NCBI GenBank assembly: GCA_025356665.1
Contig: JANXRV010000008.1
Span: 1 to 64,000 of the forward strand
From: CAITSH01 sp025356665
GTDB lineage: Bacteria; Pseudomonadota; Gammaproteobacteria; Burkholderiales; SG8-39
DNA: 64,000 nt
Direction: 5' to 3'
Shown here: in pieces, positions 17,951 to 25,146 of the stretch
How positions within the stretch are numbered: position 1 is the stretch's first letter
How the letters are laid out: each line of letters starts with the position of its first letter
Program-made: the position numbers and the translations under genes
Notes under the pieces: model-generated
Seen by the model: the letters and a program-made list of their open reading frames with translations, nothing else
Told to the model about the DNA's origin: nothing
The model's database searches: none

Positions 17951-19696
17951 ATGGGTGCCCTCCAGGAAAACCGTCCACAGCTGCAACTGCGCCGGCCCGC
18001 CGGCCGCGAGCCGCTGCACAACACGCCCGCCACGGCCGCGCTTGTGGTGCGGGACACGCCTGTTGTTTCGCGCGTGCCAGGTGTTCCGAGCGTTCCTTCG
18101 GTGCCGCGCTTTACTGCCGTGCCGCAGTTCGTGCCCAACATGGCCGACACCGCCGGCGCCTTGCTGCGCTATGGCGCGCTGATGCGCCGGCTCGACCGCT
18201 GGCTCGATGCGCCGCTGGTGGTCAAGCGCGAGGCCAACGGCCACACCGTCTGGCTGCTCGACGCCGTGGGCTACCGGGTGAACCGCCGCACCCGCGCGGT
18301 GTATGCGGTGTATCACGGGCGCAACGGCGTGCGCCGCGGCAACTTCAGCGTCGACCTGATGTCCTTCCTGCGACTGCCCTTTTGGCTGGAGTTCGTGGTG
18401 CGCCGGCTGGGCTTGAGCGATAGCGGTGCGCAGGGGCAGCTCTTTGCCGTTGATGTGCAGGTGCAGGCCGAGGAGCAGTGGCTGTGCCAGGAGGCCTACC
18501 GGGCGCTGCGCCGCGACCCGCGCTTTGCGCTGTTGCAGCGCGAGCGCCTGCCGCGCGCGCTGGGCCTTGACCCGGTGCTGCATGCCATTGCGCTTGGGGC
18601 GCGCGAGCGGCCCGATTTGGGCGGGCTCGATTCGAGGGACTTCAACCTGGTGTGGCAGCACGAGGGCCTGTTTCGCACCCTCGCGCGCGAGGCGCCGCAG
18701 CTGCTGCCGCTGGCGGCCATTGCGCTGCGCGAAGAAAAACTCCCCGCCTGTGAAGACCCGCTGGCGGACCTGCATGCGCTGTGCGCCGCGCACGGGCTCA
18801 GGCCCGCCACCTGGCGCTACCTTGTGCGCCACGGCGTGCGCTGGCTGCGGCCGGTGTGGCGCACCATGGGGAACCGGCGGCGCGTAACGGCGACCCTTGC
18901 CGTGCTGCGCGCCTTTGCGGCCGCCGGCCATCCGCCGCCCCCGCCCGCGCGCGAGATGCGCGCCTGGCTCGAGTTTGCGCACGAGCCGGAGTTCGGCGAT
19001 GACTTTCTGGGCCTGCCGCCTGAGATAACGTCCGCCTGCTTTGCCGCCGCGCGCAGCCCGGCGGCGCGGCACGACGAGGCCCTGCGCGCCGACATCCGCC
19101 TTGCCCTGCGCTGGGGCCACGCGCTGCGGCCGCAACTGGATAAACCGCAACGGCGCGCCGGCTGGCCGTGGGTGCGGCGCCAGGCGCTCGCCTGGCAGCG
19201 GCGCGGGCGCCCCGGCGGCCCCGGCCATTACACCGAGGGCGATGCGCGCTGGGCGGCGCCCCTGCCCGGCTACGAGGCGGCGGGTTTCCAGGCGCGGGCG
19301 CTCATATCGGCCGAAGAGCTGGTGAACACCGGGCTCGCCTTTCACAACTGCCTGGCCGATTTTGCCGACGCCTGCCGCATGGGCGGCACGCACGTGTTCG
19401 TGATCCGCAGCACGCTGCTGCGGCGGGACGTGGCGGTGGCCGCGCTGGGCCGCGTGTCGGCCGGGGGCCGCTGGTTGCTGCAAGACCTCAAGGGGCCGTG
19501 CAACCAGCCGGTAAGCGGCGCGCTGACCGCGTTTGCCCACGGCCTGCTGCAGGCCTTTGCCGCCGCCTGCCCGCCAGACGCGCGCGCACAGGGCGAACTG
19601 GTCTATGGACCGCCGTTGGCGGCGCTGTGCCTGCGGCTGGATGGCGATGGAAGGCCCGATTATGTGTGTGAGATGTTGCGGTCGCTTGGGGCTTGA
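17951..19696 (+). CDS. PcfJ-like domain protein
   Basis: This very GC-rich 581-residue frame has near its C-terminus the PcfJ-like pattern LISAEELVNTGLAFHNCLA (about residues 451-470) and HVFVIRSTLLRRDVAVA. PcfJ-like proteins were first noted on conjugative plasmids and remain functionally uncharacterised. ATG 17951 gives the longest form, but the first 63 residues include low-complexity SRVPGVPSVPSVPRF, and ATG 18140 (MADTAGALLRYGALMRRL) is a plausible alternative. The opposite strand carries a long open frame that I regard as a GC-bias shadow. No ribosome binding site clearly decides the start. Confidence 0.65.
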   Translation: MGALQENRPQLQLRRPAGREPLHNTPATAALVVRDTPVVSRVPGVPSVPSVPRFTAVPQFVPNMADTAGALLRYGALMRRLDRWLDAPLVVKREANGHTVWLLDAVGYRVNRRTRAVYAVYHGRNGVRRGNFSVDLMSFLRLPFWLEFVVRRLGLSDSGAQGQLFAVDVQVQAEEQWLCQEAYRALRRDPRFALLQRERLPRALGLDPVLHAIALGARERPDLGGLDSRDFNLVWQHEGLFRTLAREAPQLLPLAAIALREEKLPACEDPLADLHALCAAHGLRPATWRYLVRHGVRWLRPVWRTMGNRRRVTATLAVLRAFAAAGHPPPPPAREMRAWLEFAHEPEFGDDFLGLPPEITSACFAAARSPAARHDEALRADIRLALRWGHALRPQLDKPQRRAGWPWVRRQALAWQRRGRPGGPGHYTEGDARWAAPLPGYEAAGFQARALISAEELVNTGLAFHNCLADFADACRMGGTHVFVIRSTLLRRDVAVAALGRVSAGGRWLLQDLKGPCNQPVSGALTAFAHGLLQAFAAACPPDARAQGELVYGPPLAALCLRLDGDGRPDYVCEMLRSLGA

Positions 19697-19744
19697 GGGG
19701 TTTGGTTTGTGGGGGCAGTGTCGCAGCGGTGCGGGGGGCTATAC

Positions 19745-19862
19745 GCTGGAAACCCGCGCCAGACGGACGTTTCCAGCCACCTGCATAAATCCAACCCCAT
19801 GGATTGCGGGTTCCGACCGAAGGAAGTCCCCGGAGGGGTGCGTAGCGACCCCTGAATGACGG
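19745..19862. repeat. Dispersed palindromic repeats upstream of hicBA
   Basis: The inverted arms GCTGGAAAC (19745-19753) and GTTTCCAGC (19769-19777) are followed by CCATGGATTGCGGG and a terminal GAATGACGG, a member of the same composite repeat seen at 17744 and 23322. The 286-bp gap 19697-19982 otherwise shows no gene. The hicBA promoter must lie in its last 100 bp, but I cannot place it securely. Confidence 0.55.
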
Positions 19863-19982
19863 GGTGGGCACGGGTTGCGACCGGCTTGGTCAACCAGCAT
19901 GTCTTTTGGGCGTTCGTCAAAATACCAAGCTAAACTGAGCATGTTCGCGAATTGCAGAACCGCCTACGTTGGAGGTAGAAAA

Positions 19983-20195
19983 ATGAACCAAAACTTTACG
20001 GCCGTGATCAAGCAGGACGGCCCCTGGTGGATTGGCTGGGTAGAAGAGGTTCCCGGCGTCAATTGCCAGGAGTCCACGCGGGATGAGCTGTTAAAGACCC
20101 TGCGCATCACGCTGAAGGAAGCGCTGGAAATGAATCGCACGGATGCCCGGGACGCCGCGGGTAAAGGTTACGAAGAGCTCAGTATCGCGGTATGA
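19983..20195 (+). CDS. hicB: HicB-family antitoxin
   Basis: This 70-residue protein starts at ATG 19983 behind a strong GGAGG site. It has the short HicB partial RNase H-like fold (FTAVIKQDGPWWIGWVEEVPG, then CQESTRDELLKTLRITLKEAL). The absence of an obvious ribbon-helix-helix tail places it in the small HicB-like group. It overlaps hicA by four bases (ATGA); this antitoxin-first order is common for this subfamily. It should bind HicA and block its active site. Confidence 0.85.
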   Translation: MNQNFTAVIKQDGPWWIGWVEEVPGVNCQESTRDELLKTLRITLKEALEMNRTDARDAAGKGYEELSIAV

Positions 20196-20377
20196 AACGT
20201 CGCGATTTGCTGCGACACCTTTCGTCCCACGGTTGCGCACTTTTGCGCGAAGGCGGCAGCCATTCGTGGTGGCACAATATGGTGCTGAACCGGCGCAGTG
20301 CCGTGCCGCGCCACTCTGAAATCAACGATCACCTGGCGAGAAAGATATGCAAGGATCTTGGCGTGCCGGTGCCGTAA
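20192..20377 (+). CDS. hicA: HicA mRNA interferase toxin
   Basis: This 61-residue dsRBD-like toxin has the family pattern MKRRDLLRHLSSHGC, then LLREGGSHSWWHN, whose His (about residue 24) is the catalytic residue, and VPRHSEINDHLARKICKDLG. HicA cleaves mRNA and tmRNA without need of ribosomes. Length and motifs are complete, so the pair is probably functional. Confidence 0.9.
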   Translation: MKRRDLLRHLSSHGCALLREGGSHSWWHNMVLNRRSAVPRHSEINDHLARKICKDLGVPVP

Positions 20378-20431
20378 AATCGACGAATGAAGCGGGGCCG
20401 CGCCCAATAAACTGATTCTGGATCAATCGCC

Positions 20432-20590
20432 ATGAATGCAAAGAAACCTCCGCTCAAACCGAATGCCTTTTCACGGACCGTGGCGAGCGGGCTGCGGCGC
20501 GCCGGCGTGCAGGCACGCAAAGTCGCCCGCATGTACGGCACGCCCGTTTATGTTTCGAAGAACGGAAAAATTGTCGCTCTGAAACCCTGA
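20432..20590 (+). CDS. Small basic hypothetical protein (52 aa)
   Basis: The ATG at 20432 opens a 52-codon frame ending in TGA at 20588-20590. The product is basic, with SGLRRAGVQARKVARMYG and a short strand pattern TPVYVSKNGKIVALKP. Small proteins of this pattern occur beside toxin-antitoxin genes in other proteobacteria, but I know of no assigned function. It lies between hicA and a HigA-type gene, at the place where a HigB toxin would be expected, yet it lacks HigB motifs. Confidence 0.5.
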   Translation: MNAKKPPLKPNAFSRTVASGLRRAGVQARKVARMYGTPVYVSKNGKIVALKP

Positions 20591-20663
20591 GCCGCGGGGC
20601 GCCGGCATGCTCAATGGATGGCCGGTGACACGCGACTAGAAACCGGAACATCAGAAGCACATC

Positions 20664-20942
20664 ATGTCGCGCATGTTTAATCCGCCCCATCCGGGCGAGG
20701 TCTTGCAGGCGTATCTGCCCGAGGGCACCAGCGTCACCGGCGCTGCGCAAAAGCTCGGGGTTTCACGCCAGGCGTTGTCGGCCATACTCAATGGCCGCGC
20801 GGGCATCAGCGCAGAGATGGCGATGCGTTTGTCCAAGGCGCTGTCCACCAGCGCCGACCTCTGGCTGGGCATGCAGATGCAATATGACTTGTGGCAGGCG
20901 CGGCAGCACCCGCCCAAGGGCGTGCAAAAACTAGCGGCCTGA
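20664..20942 (+). CDS. HigA-family antitoxin, no HigB partner visible
   Basis: The 92-residue protein has the typical HigA opening NPPHPGEVLQAYLPEG, an XRE helix-turn-helix (VTGAAQKLGVSRQALSAILNG) and the segment AEMAMRLSKALSTSADLWLGMQ. HigA normally follows higB; here the upstream 74 bp and the 52-aa ORF show no RelE/HigB fold. It is therefore an orphan antitoxin or free regulator. The second HigA at 24791 differs in sequence and has its toxin. Confidence 0.85.
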   Translation: MSRMFNPPHPGEVLQAYLPEGTSVTGAAQKLGVSRQALSAILNGRAGISAEMAMRLSKALSTSADLWLGMQMQYDLWQARQHPPKGVQKLAA

Positions 20943-21093
20943 TCCGGCACGAACGTCAAGCGCGAAGCGCGGCCGGCGCCAAAAAGCCCGACAGGCAAGG
21001 ATTTCCAGCTATCGGGGTGGGGCGAAAAGGGTCAGACACCTAAGCCCTGCGCCAGGACGCCCGTTGGCGGCATAATGGGAACTGGAGACTGAC

Positions 21094-21432
21094 ATGAACG
21101 CGCTTCTAGACCTTCATCACCCTGCCCTAAGTGCCCTGTGCCGTCGCACGCATGTGTTGCGGCTGGACGCGTTCGGCTCGGTTGTGCGCGGCGATTTTGA
21201 TGCGGCGACGAGTGACCTGGATTTTCTGGTCGAGTTCGAACCGCTTGCGCCGGCAGACTACGCCAACGCCTACTTTAGCCTCAAAGAGGGGCTCGAAGCC
21301 TTGTTCGCGCGCCCGGTCGATCTGGTGACCGGTGATTCGGTGGTTAACCCCTACTTTAAGGCCAGCGTCGAGGGGTCACGCCAGCCGGTGTATGCAGGCG
21401 CCGGGCATTCGCGCCAGGCGGTATCGCAATAA
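21094..21432 (+). CDS. MNT-domain nucleotidyltransferase (MntA-like antitoxin) 1
   Basis: This 112-residue protein, with GGAGA 5-9 bases before ATG 21094, has the minimal nucleotidyltransferase signature FGSVVRGDFDAATSDLDFLV, where GS and D-x-D coordinate nucleotide and metal. PVDLVTGDSVVNPYF follows. In MntA-HepT modules this enzyme AMPylates the HEPN toxin. No HEPN gene directly follows; the next gene is another MNT protein. The tail after VYAG is an extension into the intergenic region. Confidence 0.8.
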   Translation: MNALLDLHHPALSALCRRTHVLRLDAFGSVVRGDFDAATSDLDFLVEFEPLAPADYANAYFSLKEGLEALFARPVDLVTGDSVVNPYFKASVEGSRQPVYAGAGHSRQAVSQ

Positions 21433-21494
21433 AACGCGCCGCCGCACTGGAAATTCTCGCGCGCAACAAGCCCGCGCTTGCACGGCGCTTCGGA

Positions 21495-21719
21495 GTGACG
21501 CGCCTTGCCTTGTTTGGCTCCACCGCGCGCGATGCGGCGCAGGCGAGGAGCGATATCGACATCCTGGTCGCGTTCGACGGCCCGGCAACCTCGGAGCGCT
21601 TTTTCGGGGTGCAGTTCTTCCTGGAAGATCTCTTCGGCTGCGCGGTCGATCTCGTTACCGAGAAAGCCTTGCGCGCAGAGTTGCGTCCCTTCATTGAACA
21701 AGAGGCGGTGCATGTCTGA
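21495..21719 (+). CDS. MNT-domain nucleotidyltransferase (MntA-like antitoxin) 2
   Basis: It carries LFGSTARDAAQARSDIDILV and CAVDLVTEKALRAELRPFI, the MNT catalytic and C-terminal patterns. GTG 21495 is the first standard start, but family-like coding continues upstream in frame (AALEILARNKPALARRFGV) to about 21423 without an ATG, GTG or TTG. The original start may be lost or non-standard. The 3' end overlaps the hepT remnant by eight bases, which is the normal mntA-hepT arrangement. Confidence 0.7.
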   Translation: MTRLALFGSTARDAAQARSDIDILVAFDGPATSERFFGVQFFLEDLFGCAVDLVTEKALRAELRPFIEQEAVHV

Positions 21720-21849
21720 AGCTGCGCGGCGCGAGTGGCGGTTTTACCTCGACGACATCATAGACAACGACACGCTTTGGCGCATTGTGCGTGGTGACAT
21801 TCCCGCGTTGCTGCCGCAATTGATTGCGCTCAAGATAGCGCCCGCGTAA
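21712..21849 (+). pseudogene. HepT-like HEPN toxin (DUF86) with in-frame internal deletion
   Basis: The 45-residue frame reads MSEAARREWRFYLDD, the exact type of N-terminus of HepT/DUF86 proteins, and passes directly into IDNDTLWRIVRGDIPALLPQ, the type of C-terminus. The central 60-70 residues, including the HEPN RNase motif (R-x4-6-H), are missing with the frame kept. The product cannot act as an RNase. The upstream MNT gene would then be an antitoxin without a target. This is seen directly; the deletion size is estimated from typical HepT length (110-115 residues). Confidence 0.75.
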
Positions 21850-21874
21850 CGCGCGACGAAGTACAAATTCAACC

Positions 21875-22516
21875 ATGACTATGGCAGGCAAGATCCGCTG
21901 GGTGGGCGAGTTGCTGGGCGTGCAGCCGCGCATCCGGCTGCTGCGCTCTTATGACGAGCGCAACCACAATTACATGGGCTATGTGCTGTATGTGCGCGGC
22001 GAGGCCGACGGCGCGGCGCGCGAATTCACGGTGGGCGTGGGCCCGGGGGCGCAGGCAAAGCACGCGTTTTGCGCCGGCGACCGCGTGGGCGGCCTCGCGC
22101 TGCCGGTGGCCGATGCGCGCCTGGAGCCGGTGGAGTTCTACAAGGTGAGCGCGCTCGAACTGCTGTCGCGCGCGAGTGCCGCGCCGGCCACCGCCCCGCC
22201 CTGGCTGGGTGTTCCGCCCACGCTGCCCGAGTATCGCGCGCGCGGCCACCGCCGCCTCGACGCGGGCACCTTCGAAACGCGTTGCCGCAACTGCATCTGG
22301 GGTGCGCGCATGCCGGTGGAACTGATGGCCGATAACTGGAAGCCAAAGGATCTCACTTACCGCTTCGAGACCTTTTGCTACGGCCCCAAGTCCTGCGCGC
22401 TCTACCACGCCGGCCCGACGCGCAAGGCCCCGGGCCGGGGTGGAGAGGACTTCGGCTACGAAGAGGAGGACTCAGTGGACGAGGCGGCGACGGCACACCG
22501 CAGCGCGGATGAGTGA
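21875..22516 (+). CDS. Conserved hypothetical protein with four-cysteine motif
   Basis: This 213-residue protein begins with a beta-rich half (GKIRWVGELLGVQPRIRLLR, NYMGYVLYV). It then has RCRNCIWGARMPVEL and FETFCYGPKSCALYHAGP, where C-x2-C and C-x5-C could bind zinc. The C-terminus is acidic (EDFGYEEEDSVDE). I recall similar uncharacterised bacterial proteins but no function. It lies between the HepT remnant and ccdAB without overlap. Confidence 0.6.
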   Translation: MTMAGKIRWVGELLGVQPRIRLLRSYDERNHNYMGYVLYVRGEADGAAREFTVGVGPGAQAKHAFCAGDRVGGLALPVADARLEPVEFYKVSALELLSRASAAPATAPPWLGVPPTLPEYRARGHRRLDAGTFETRCRNCIWGARMPVELMADNWKPKDLTYRFETFCYGPKSCALYHAGPTRKAPGRGGEDFGYEEEDSVDEAATAHRSADE

Positions 22517-22574
22517 GGGGCGCGTATTGGCCGATAGGCCTGTGCCTTAAGCAGCTTGCCACCAATGAATTACG

Positions 22575-22601
22575 GAGGTGGTCACACATTGTGACCACCT
22601 C
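22575..22601. repeat. Perfect 12-bp inverted repeat, hairpin
   Basis: GAGGTGGTCACA, a three-base CAT loop and TGTGACCACCTC form a perfect palindrome. No T-run follows on either strand, so it is not a standard terminator. It lies between convergent genes (zinc-motif protein and ccdB). It could be a transcription end signal of unusual form or a protein-binding site. Confidence 0.6.
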
Positions 22602-22651
22602 GTCCAATCCTAAACATGGCGCCCGTATTAGCGCCGACGTTTTAATTTGAA

Positions 22652-22666
22652 GTCGCAAATTGCGAC
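22652..22666. repeat. Short inverted repeat downstream of ccdB
   Basis: GTCGCAA and TTGCGAC are separated by one A. On the minus strand this lies about 20 bases after the ccdB stop, and an A/T-rich stretch (ATTAAAAC) follows, so it may serve as a weak terminator for ccdAB. Confidence 0.4.
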
Positions 22667-22686
22667 CTCAAGTTGCGAGAGGTCTT

Positions 22687-23004
22687 TCAGATGCCCGTGA
22701 TGGCCAGATCAAGGGCTGCGATGATTGCCTGACGGTGCTTCGCGAGGTTGCCCACACACGCACCGAGCGCTTTTCTGGATACGCCAGCCAGTTCGGGCGT
22801 GAGCAAGACGAGTTTGCGGCCCTCGACTTCCAGAACAGAATTCAGCCGCTCGGCGAGTCTGCCTTTGAGAACGTCGGGCTTGCACAGCGGCACAACAAGC
22901 CGCGTTGACAGGCTATCGAGCAGATCGGACTGAACATCGAGCAGGTAGGGCACGCGGACCCTGGAGGCCGGGTTTGCGTTACGGTAGACGTCGAACTGCG
23001 CCAT
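22687..23004 (-). CDS. ccdB: CcdB-family gyrase toxin
   Basis: The 105-residue protein matches CcdB throughout: MAQFDVYRNANPASRVRVPYLLDVQSDLLD, RLVVPL, and a C-terminus that binds gyrase in the classical toxin. It begins three bases after the ccdA stop, so translation is coupled. CcdB traps the GyrA-DNA complex. The last residues (LAITGI) fit the normal family end, so the toxin looks intact. Confidence 0.9.
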   Translation of the reverse strand: MAQFDVYRNANPASRVRVPYLLDVQSDLLDSLSTRLVVPLCKPDVLKGRLAERLNSVLEVEGRKLVLLTPELAGVSRKALGACVGNLAKHRQAIIAALDLAITGI

Positions 23005-23007
23005 GAA

Positions 23008-23256
23008 TTAAAACGATCTCAAGCCGTCGCTGAACACGCCGTGCTTTTCGATGTGCTCGTTGTAGGCGTCCAGCGCGGCGCGGTTTTTTTCCAGCCACTG
23101 CGCGCGCTCGTGCCGACGAACGGCATCAACCAGTCCGGCTTCGAGCACCTGCGACAGGTTCAGCTTGAGCCGCCTCGCCTGATCAATCAGGCCGCTGTCT
23201 ATGCTGAGATTGGTGGCTTTTTTGCGCTGGCGGGGGGCTTTGGCTTCGATTTGCAT
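23008..23256 (-). CDS. ccdA: CcdA-family antitoxin
   Basis: The 82-residue form starting at ATG 23256 (MQIEAKAPRQRKKATNL) was chosen because CcdA proteins begin with a ribbon-helix-helix near this point. LSIDSGLIDQARRLKLNLSQVLEAGL is that domain, and the C-terminal WLEKNRAALDAYNEHIEKHG is the toxin-binding tail, ending FSDGLRSF as in chromosomal CcdA. A longer frame upstream is only open sequence through repeats. Confidence 0.9.
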   Translation of the reverse strand: MQIEAKAPRQRKKATNLSIDSGLIDQARRLKLNLSQVLEAGLVDAVRRHERAQWLEKNRAALDAYNEHIEKHGVFSDGLRSF

Positions 23257-23354
23257 CACACAATTCCCAACAAAGTGATGCGCATAGTGTATGCGCATCA
23301 AGCAATGAGGGCAACGGCAAGCCCATGGATTCCGGGCTCGATTTGCCCTTTCAG

Positions 23355-23415
23355 GGCGCGTATCGGCCGGTAGGCCGATACCGCTAGTCGGGCGCGGAGC
23401 GATGCTCCGCGAAAC
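23355..23415 (+). repeat. Hairpin repeat, forward copy flanking the Bug gene
   Basis: This copy contains TATCGGCCGGTAGGCCGATA (a palindrome), then CCGCTAGTCGGGCGC and GGAGCGATGCTCC (a second palindrome). An inverted copy lies at 24615-24675, on the other side of the Bug gene. Partial relatives occur at 22520 and 28870. The 332-bp gap 23257-23588 holds this repeat, the CCATGGATTCCGGG type repeat and the GC hairpin at 23477; no gene is seen. Confidence 0.7.
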
Positions 23416-23476
23416 ACCGGCTCCGCCCTCAGAATGACGGTAATCCGTGCTGACTGGCTTTCCCCCTCTCCCCTGC

Positions 23477-23502
23477 CCCCTCCCCCGCAAAGGGGGGAGG
23501 GG
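23477..23502. repeat. GC-rich palindromic dispersed repeat
   Basis: Arms CCCCTCCCCC and GGGGGGAGGGG enclose GCAAA. This is the same family as 2099-2121. It sits about 90 bases upstream of the Bug gene start. Confidence 0.65.
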
Positions 23503-23588
23503 AACGTACTGATAGAATTCGGCGCCGAATGTACCGGCCATCAAAGCCGTTTCGACACACCAACCACAGCGCCACTCAAAGCACGCCA

Positions 23589-24575
23589 ATGACCTCACGC
23601 CCCCGCCTCGTTTCGCTTGCCCTCGCCGCCCTCTCCTTCGCCGCCGGCGCCGCGCTCGCCCAGTCCGCTTCAACAAGTTCAGGACAGGCCTACCCGACCA
23701 AGCCCATTCGCGTGTTGCTTCCCTTCGCCGGCGGCACCGATGCGGTGGCGCGCTTGTTGTCGTTCAAGGCTTCGCCTGCGCTGGGGCAGCAGTTGGTGGT
23801 GGAGCAGCGCCTGGGAGCGGGGGGCAATATTGCGCACGAAGCGGTGGCCAAGGCCGCGCCCGATGGCTATACGCTGTTGATGGCCGCGCCGCCATTGGTG
23901 ATTAATCCGTTTTTGCACAAGGTTAATTACGACCCGCTCAAAGACCTGGTGCCGGTGGCGCTCTTGACGGCGATTCCGAACGTGCTGGTGGTGCATCCGT
24001 CGGTCAAGGCCACTAGCTTGGCCGAGTTGCTGACGCTCGCGCGCGCCAACCCGGGCAAGCTCACTTACGGTTCTGGCGGCGTGGGCTCGAGCAACCACCT
24101 TGCCGCAGAGTTGATGAAGTCGGTGTCAAAGACCGACATGGTGCACGTGCCCTACAAGAGCGCCACGCTCGCACTCACCGCGGCCCTGGGCGGGGAGACC
24201 GATGTGGTGATCGTCGCCGCCTCGAGCGCGGCCTCGTATGTGAAGGACGGCCGCATGCGCGCGCTGGCGGTGCTCGACACCAAGCGCTCGAGCGCGATGC
24301 CCACCGTACCCACCGCCGCCGAGGCCGGCATGGCCGAACTGGTGGCGGTGAACTGGTACATCCTGCTCGCCCCGGCGGGCACGCCGCAGGCGATTGTCGA
24401 CAGGCTCAATGCCGAGTCGGTAAAAGCCATGGCCGCACCCGACATGCGCGAGCGCCTGGTGGGCCTTGGCGGCGAGCCCGCCGCGATGACGCCGGCGGAG
24501 ACAGCGGCGTTTTTAAAGAAGGATTCGGCGCAGTGGGGCAAGGTGATACGGGAGCGGGGGATTAAGGGGGAGTGA
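23589..24575 (+). CDS. Bug-family tripartite tricarboxylate transporter binding protein 1
   Basis: The 328-residue protein starts at ATG 23589 with a Sec signal peptide (LVSLALAALSFAAGAALAQ). It has Bug motifs: YPTKPIRVLLPFAGGT, GAGGNIAHEAVAKAAPDGYTLL, and MVHVPYKSATLALTALGG-like pocket residues. Bug proteins deliver carboxylates or aromatic acids to TctAB-type permeases or act in sensing; no tctAB genes are nearby. An extra SASTSSGQ lies between the cleavage site and the mature start, encoded by a copy of a well-known intergenic repeat (23664-23688). The gene is bracketed by inverted hairpin repeats. Confidence 0.9.
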   Translation: MTSRPRLVSLALAALSFAAGAALAQSASTSSGQAYPTKPIRVLLPFAGGTDAVARLLSFKASPALGQQLVVEQRLGAGGNIAHEAVAKAAPDGYTLLMAAPPLVINPFLHKVNYDPLKDLVPVALLTAIPNVLVVHPSVKATSLAELLTLARANPGKLTYGSGGVGSSNHLAAELMKSVSKTDMVHVPYKSATLALTAALGGETDVVIVAASSAASYVKDGRMRALAVLDTKRSSAMPTVPTAAEAGMAELVAVNWYILLAPAGTPQAIVDRLNAESVKAMAAPDMRERLVGLGGEPAAMTPAETAAFLKKDSAQWGKVIRERGIKGE

Positions 24576-24614
24576 TGTTCTCCCCTCCCCCCTCGCGAGG
24601 GGGCTAGGCGGGGG

Positions 24615-24675
24615 TTTGGCGGAGCATCGCTCCGCGCCCGACCAGCGGTATCGGCCTATCTGCCGATACCGCCCT
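24615..24675 (-). repeat. Hairpin repeat, inverted copy flanking the Bug gene
   Basis: This is the reverse complement of 23355-23415 with few differences: GGAGCATCGCTCC, GCGCCCGACCAGCGGTATCGG, CCTATCTGCCGATACC. Together the copies form an inverted pair about 1.3 kb apart around a single Bug gene. The rest of 24576-24790 holds GC-rich repeats of the CCCCTCCCCC type and no gene. Confidence 0.7.
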
Positions 24676-24790
24676 GCAAGGGGGAGAGGGGGCTAGATCA
24701 ACAGCACCGCCATTGGAAGATTCACCCTCTCCCGTCAAGGAAGAGGGAACAAAACGTCACAAGCAAGTCGCGAACGGTGGGAGGAGACTC

Positions 24791-25105
24791 TCAGGCGGCG
24801 GCTGGCTCCGGTTGCCACGGTTTGATCTTCGCAAGCGTTTTTGCAAGCGTGTCTTTCGTGCGTTCGGTGTCGTAACGCGCCTGGCCCCGCAGCCAGTAAC
24901 CTTCCGAAAGCCCGAAAAACCGGCACAGCCTCAGGTCGGTGTCGGCGGTGATGCTGCGGCGCGCGGCGACGATTTCACCGATTCGCTGTGCGGGCACGCC
25001 GATTTCTTTCGCCAGCCGGTACTGGGAGATACCCATCGGCTTGAGAAACTCCTCAAGCAGGACCTCACCGGGGGGAATAGGTTTGAGCTTTTTTGTCATC
25101 GTCAT
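24791..25105 (-). CDS. higA: HigA-family antitoxin
   Basis: The 104-residue form from ATG 25105 has IPPGEVLLEEFLKPMGISQY, the helix-turn-helix RLAKEIGVPAQRIGEIVAARR and the segment RLCRFFGLSEGYWLRGQARYD, all diagnostic for HigA. The longer upstream frame overlaps the toxin and lacks family sequence. It lies 41 bases after higB. The pair should be autoregulated from a promoter upstream of higB. Confidence 0.9.
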   Translation of the reverse strand: MTMTKKLKPIPPGEVLLEEFLKPMGISQYRLAKEIGVPAQRIGEIVAARRSITADTDLRLCRFFGLSEGYWLRGQARYDTERTKDTLAKTLAKIKPWQPEPAAA

Positions 25106-25146
25106 GGTCCTCGTTGTTCTGTGCGGACTGATTGGCTTGGTCAGCC

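Noticed and set aside
17864..19540. 558-residue open frame on the minus strand opposite the PcfJ-like gene
   Set aside because: Composition is Ala/Arg/Gly/His-rich without motifs, while the plus strand has the PcfJ-like signature. Typical shadow of very GC-rich coding DNA.
23257..23676. N-terminal extension of ccdA to 222 residues
   Set aside because: The added sequence is encoded by intergenic repeats, and CcdA proteins start near the ribbon-helix-helix at ATG 23256.
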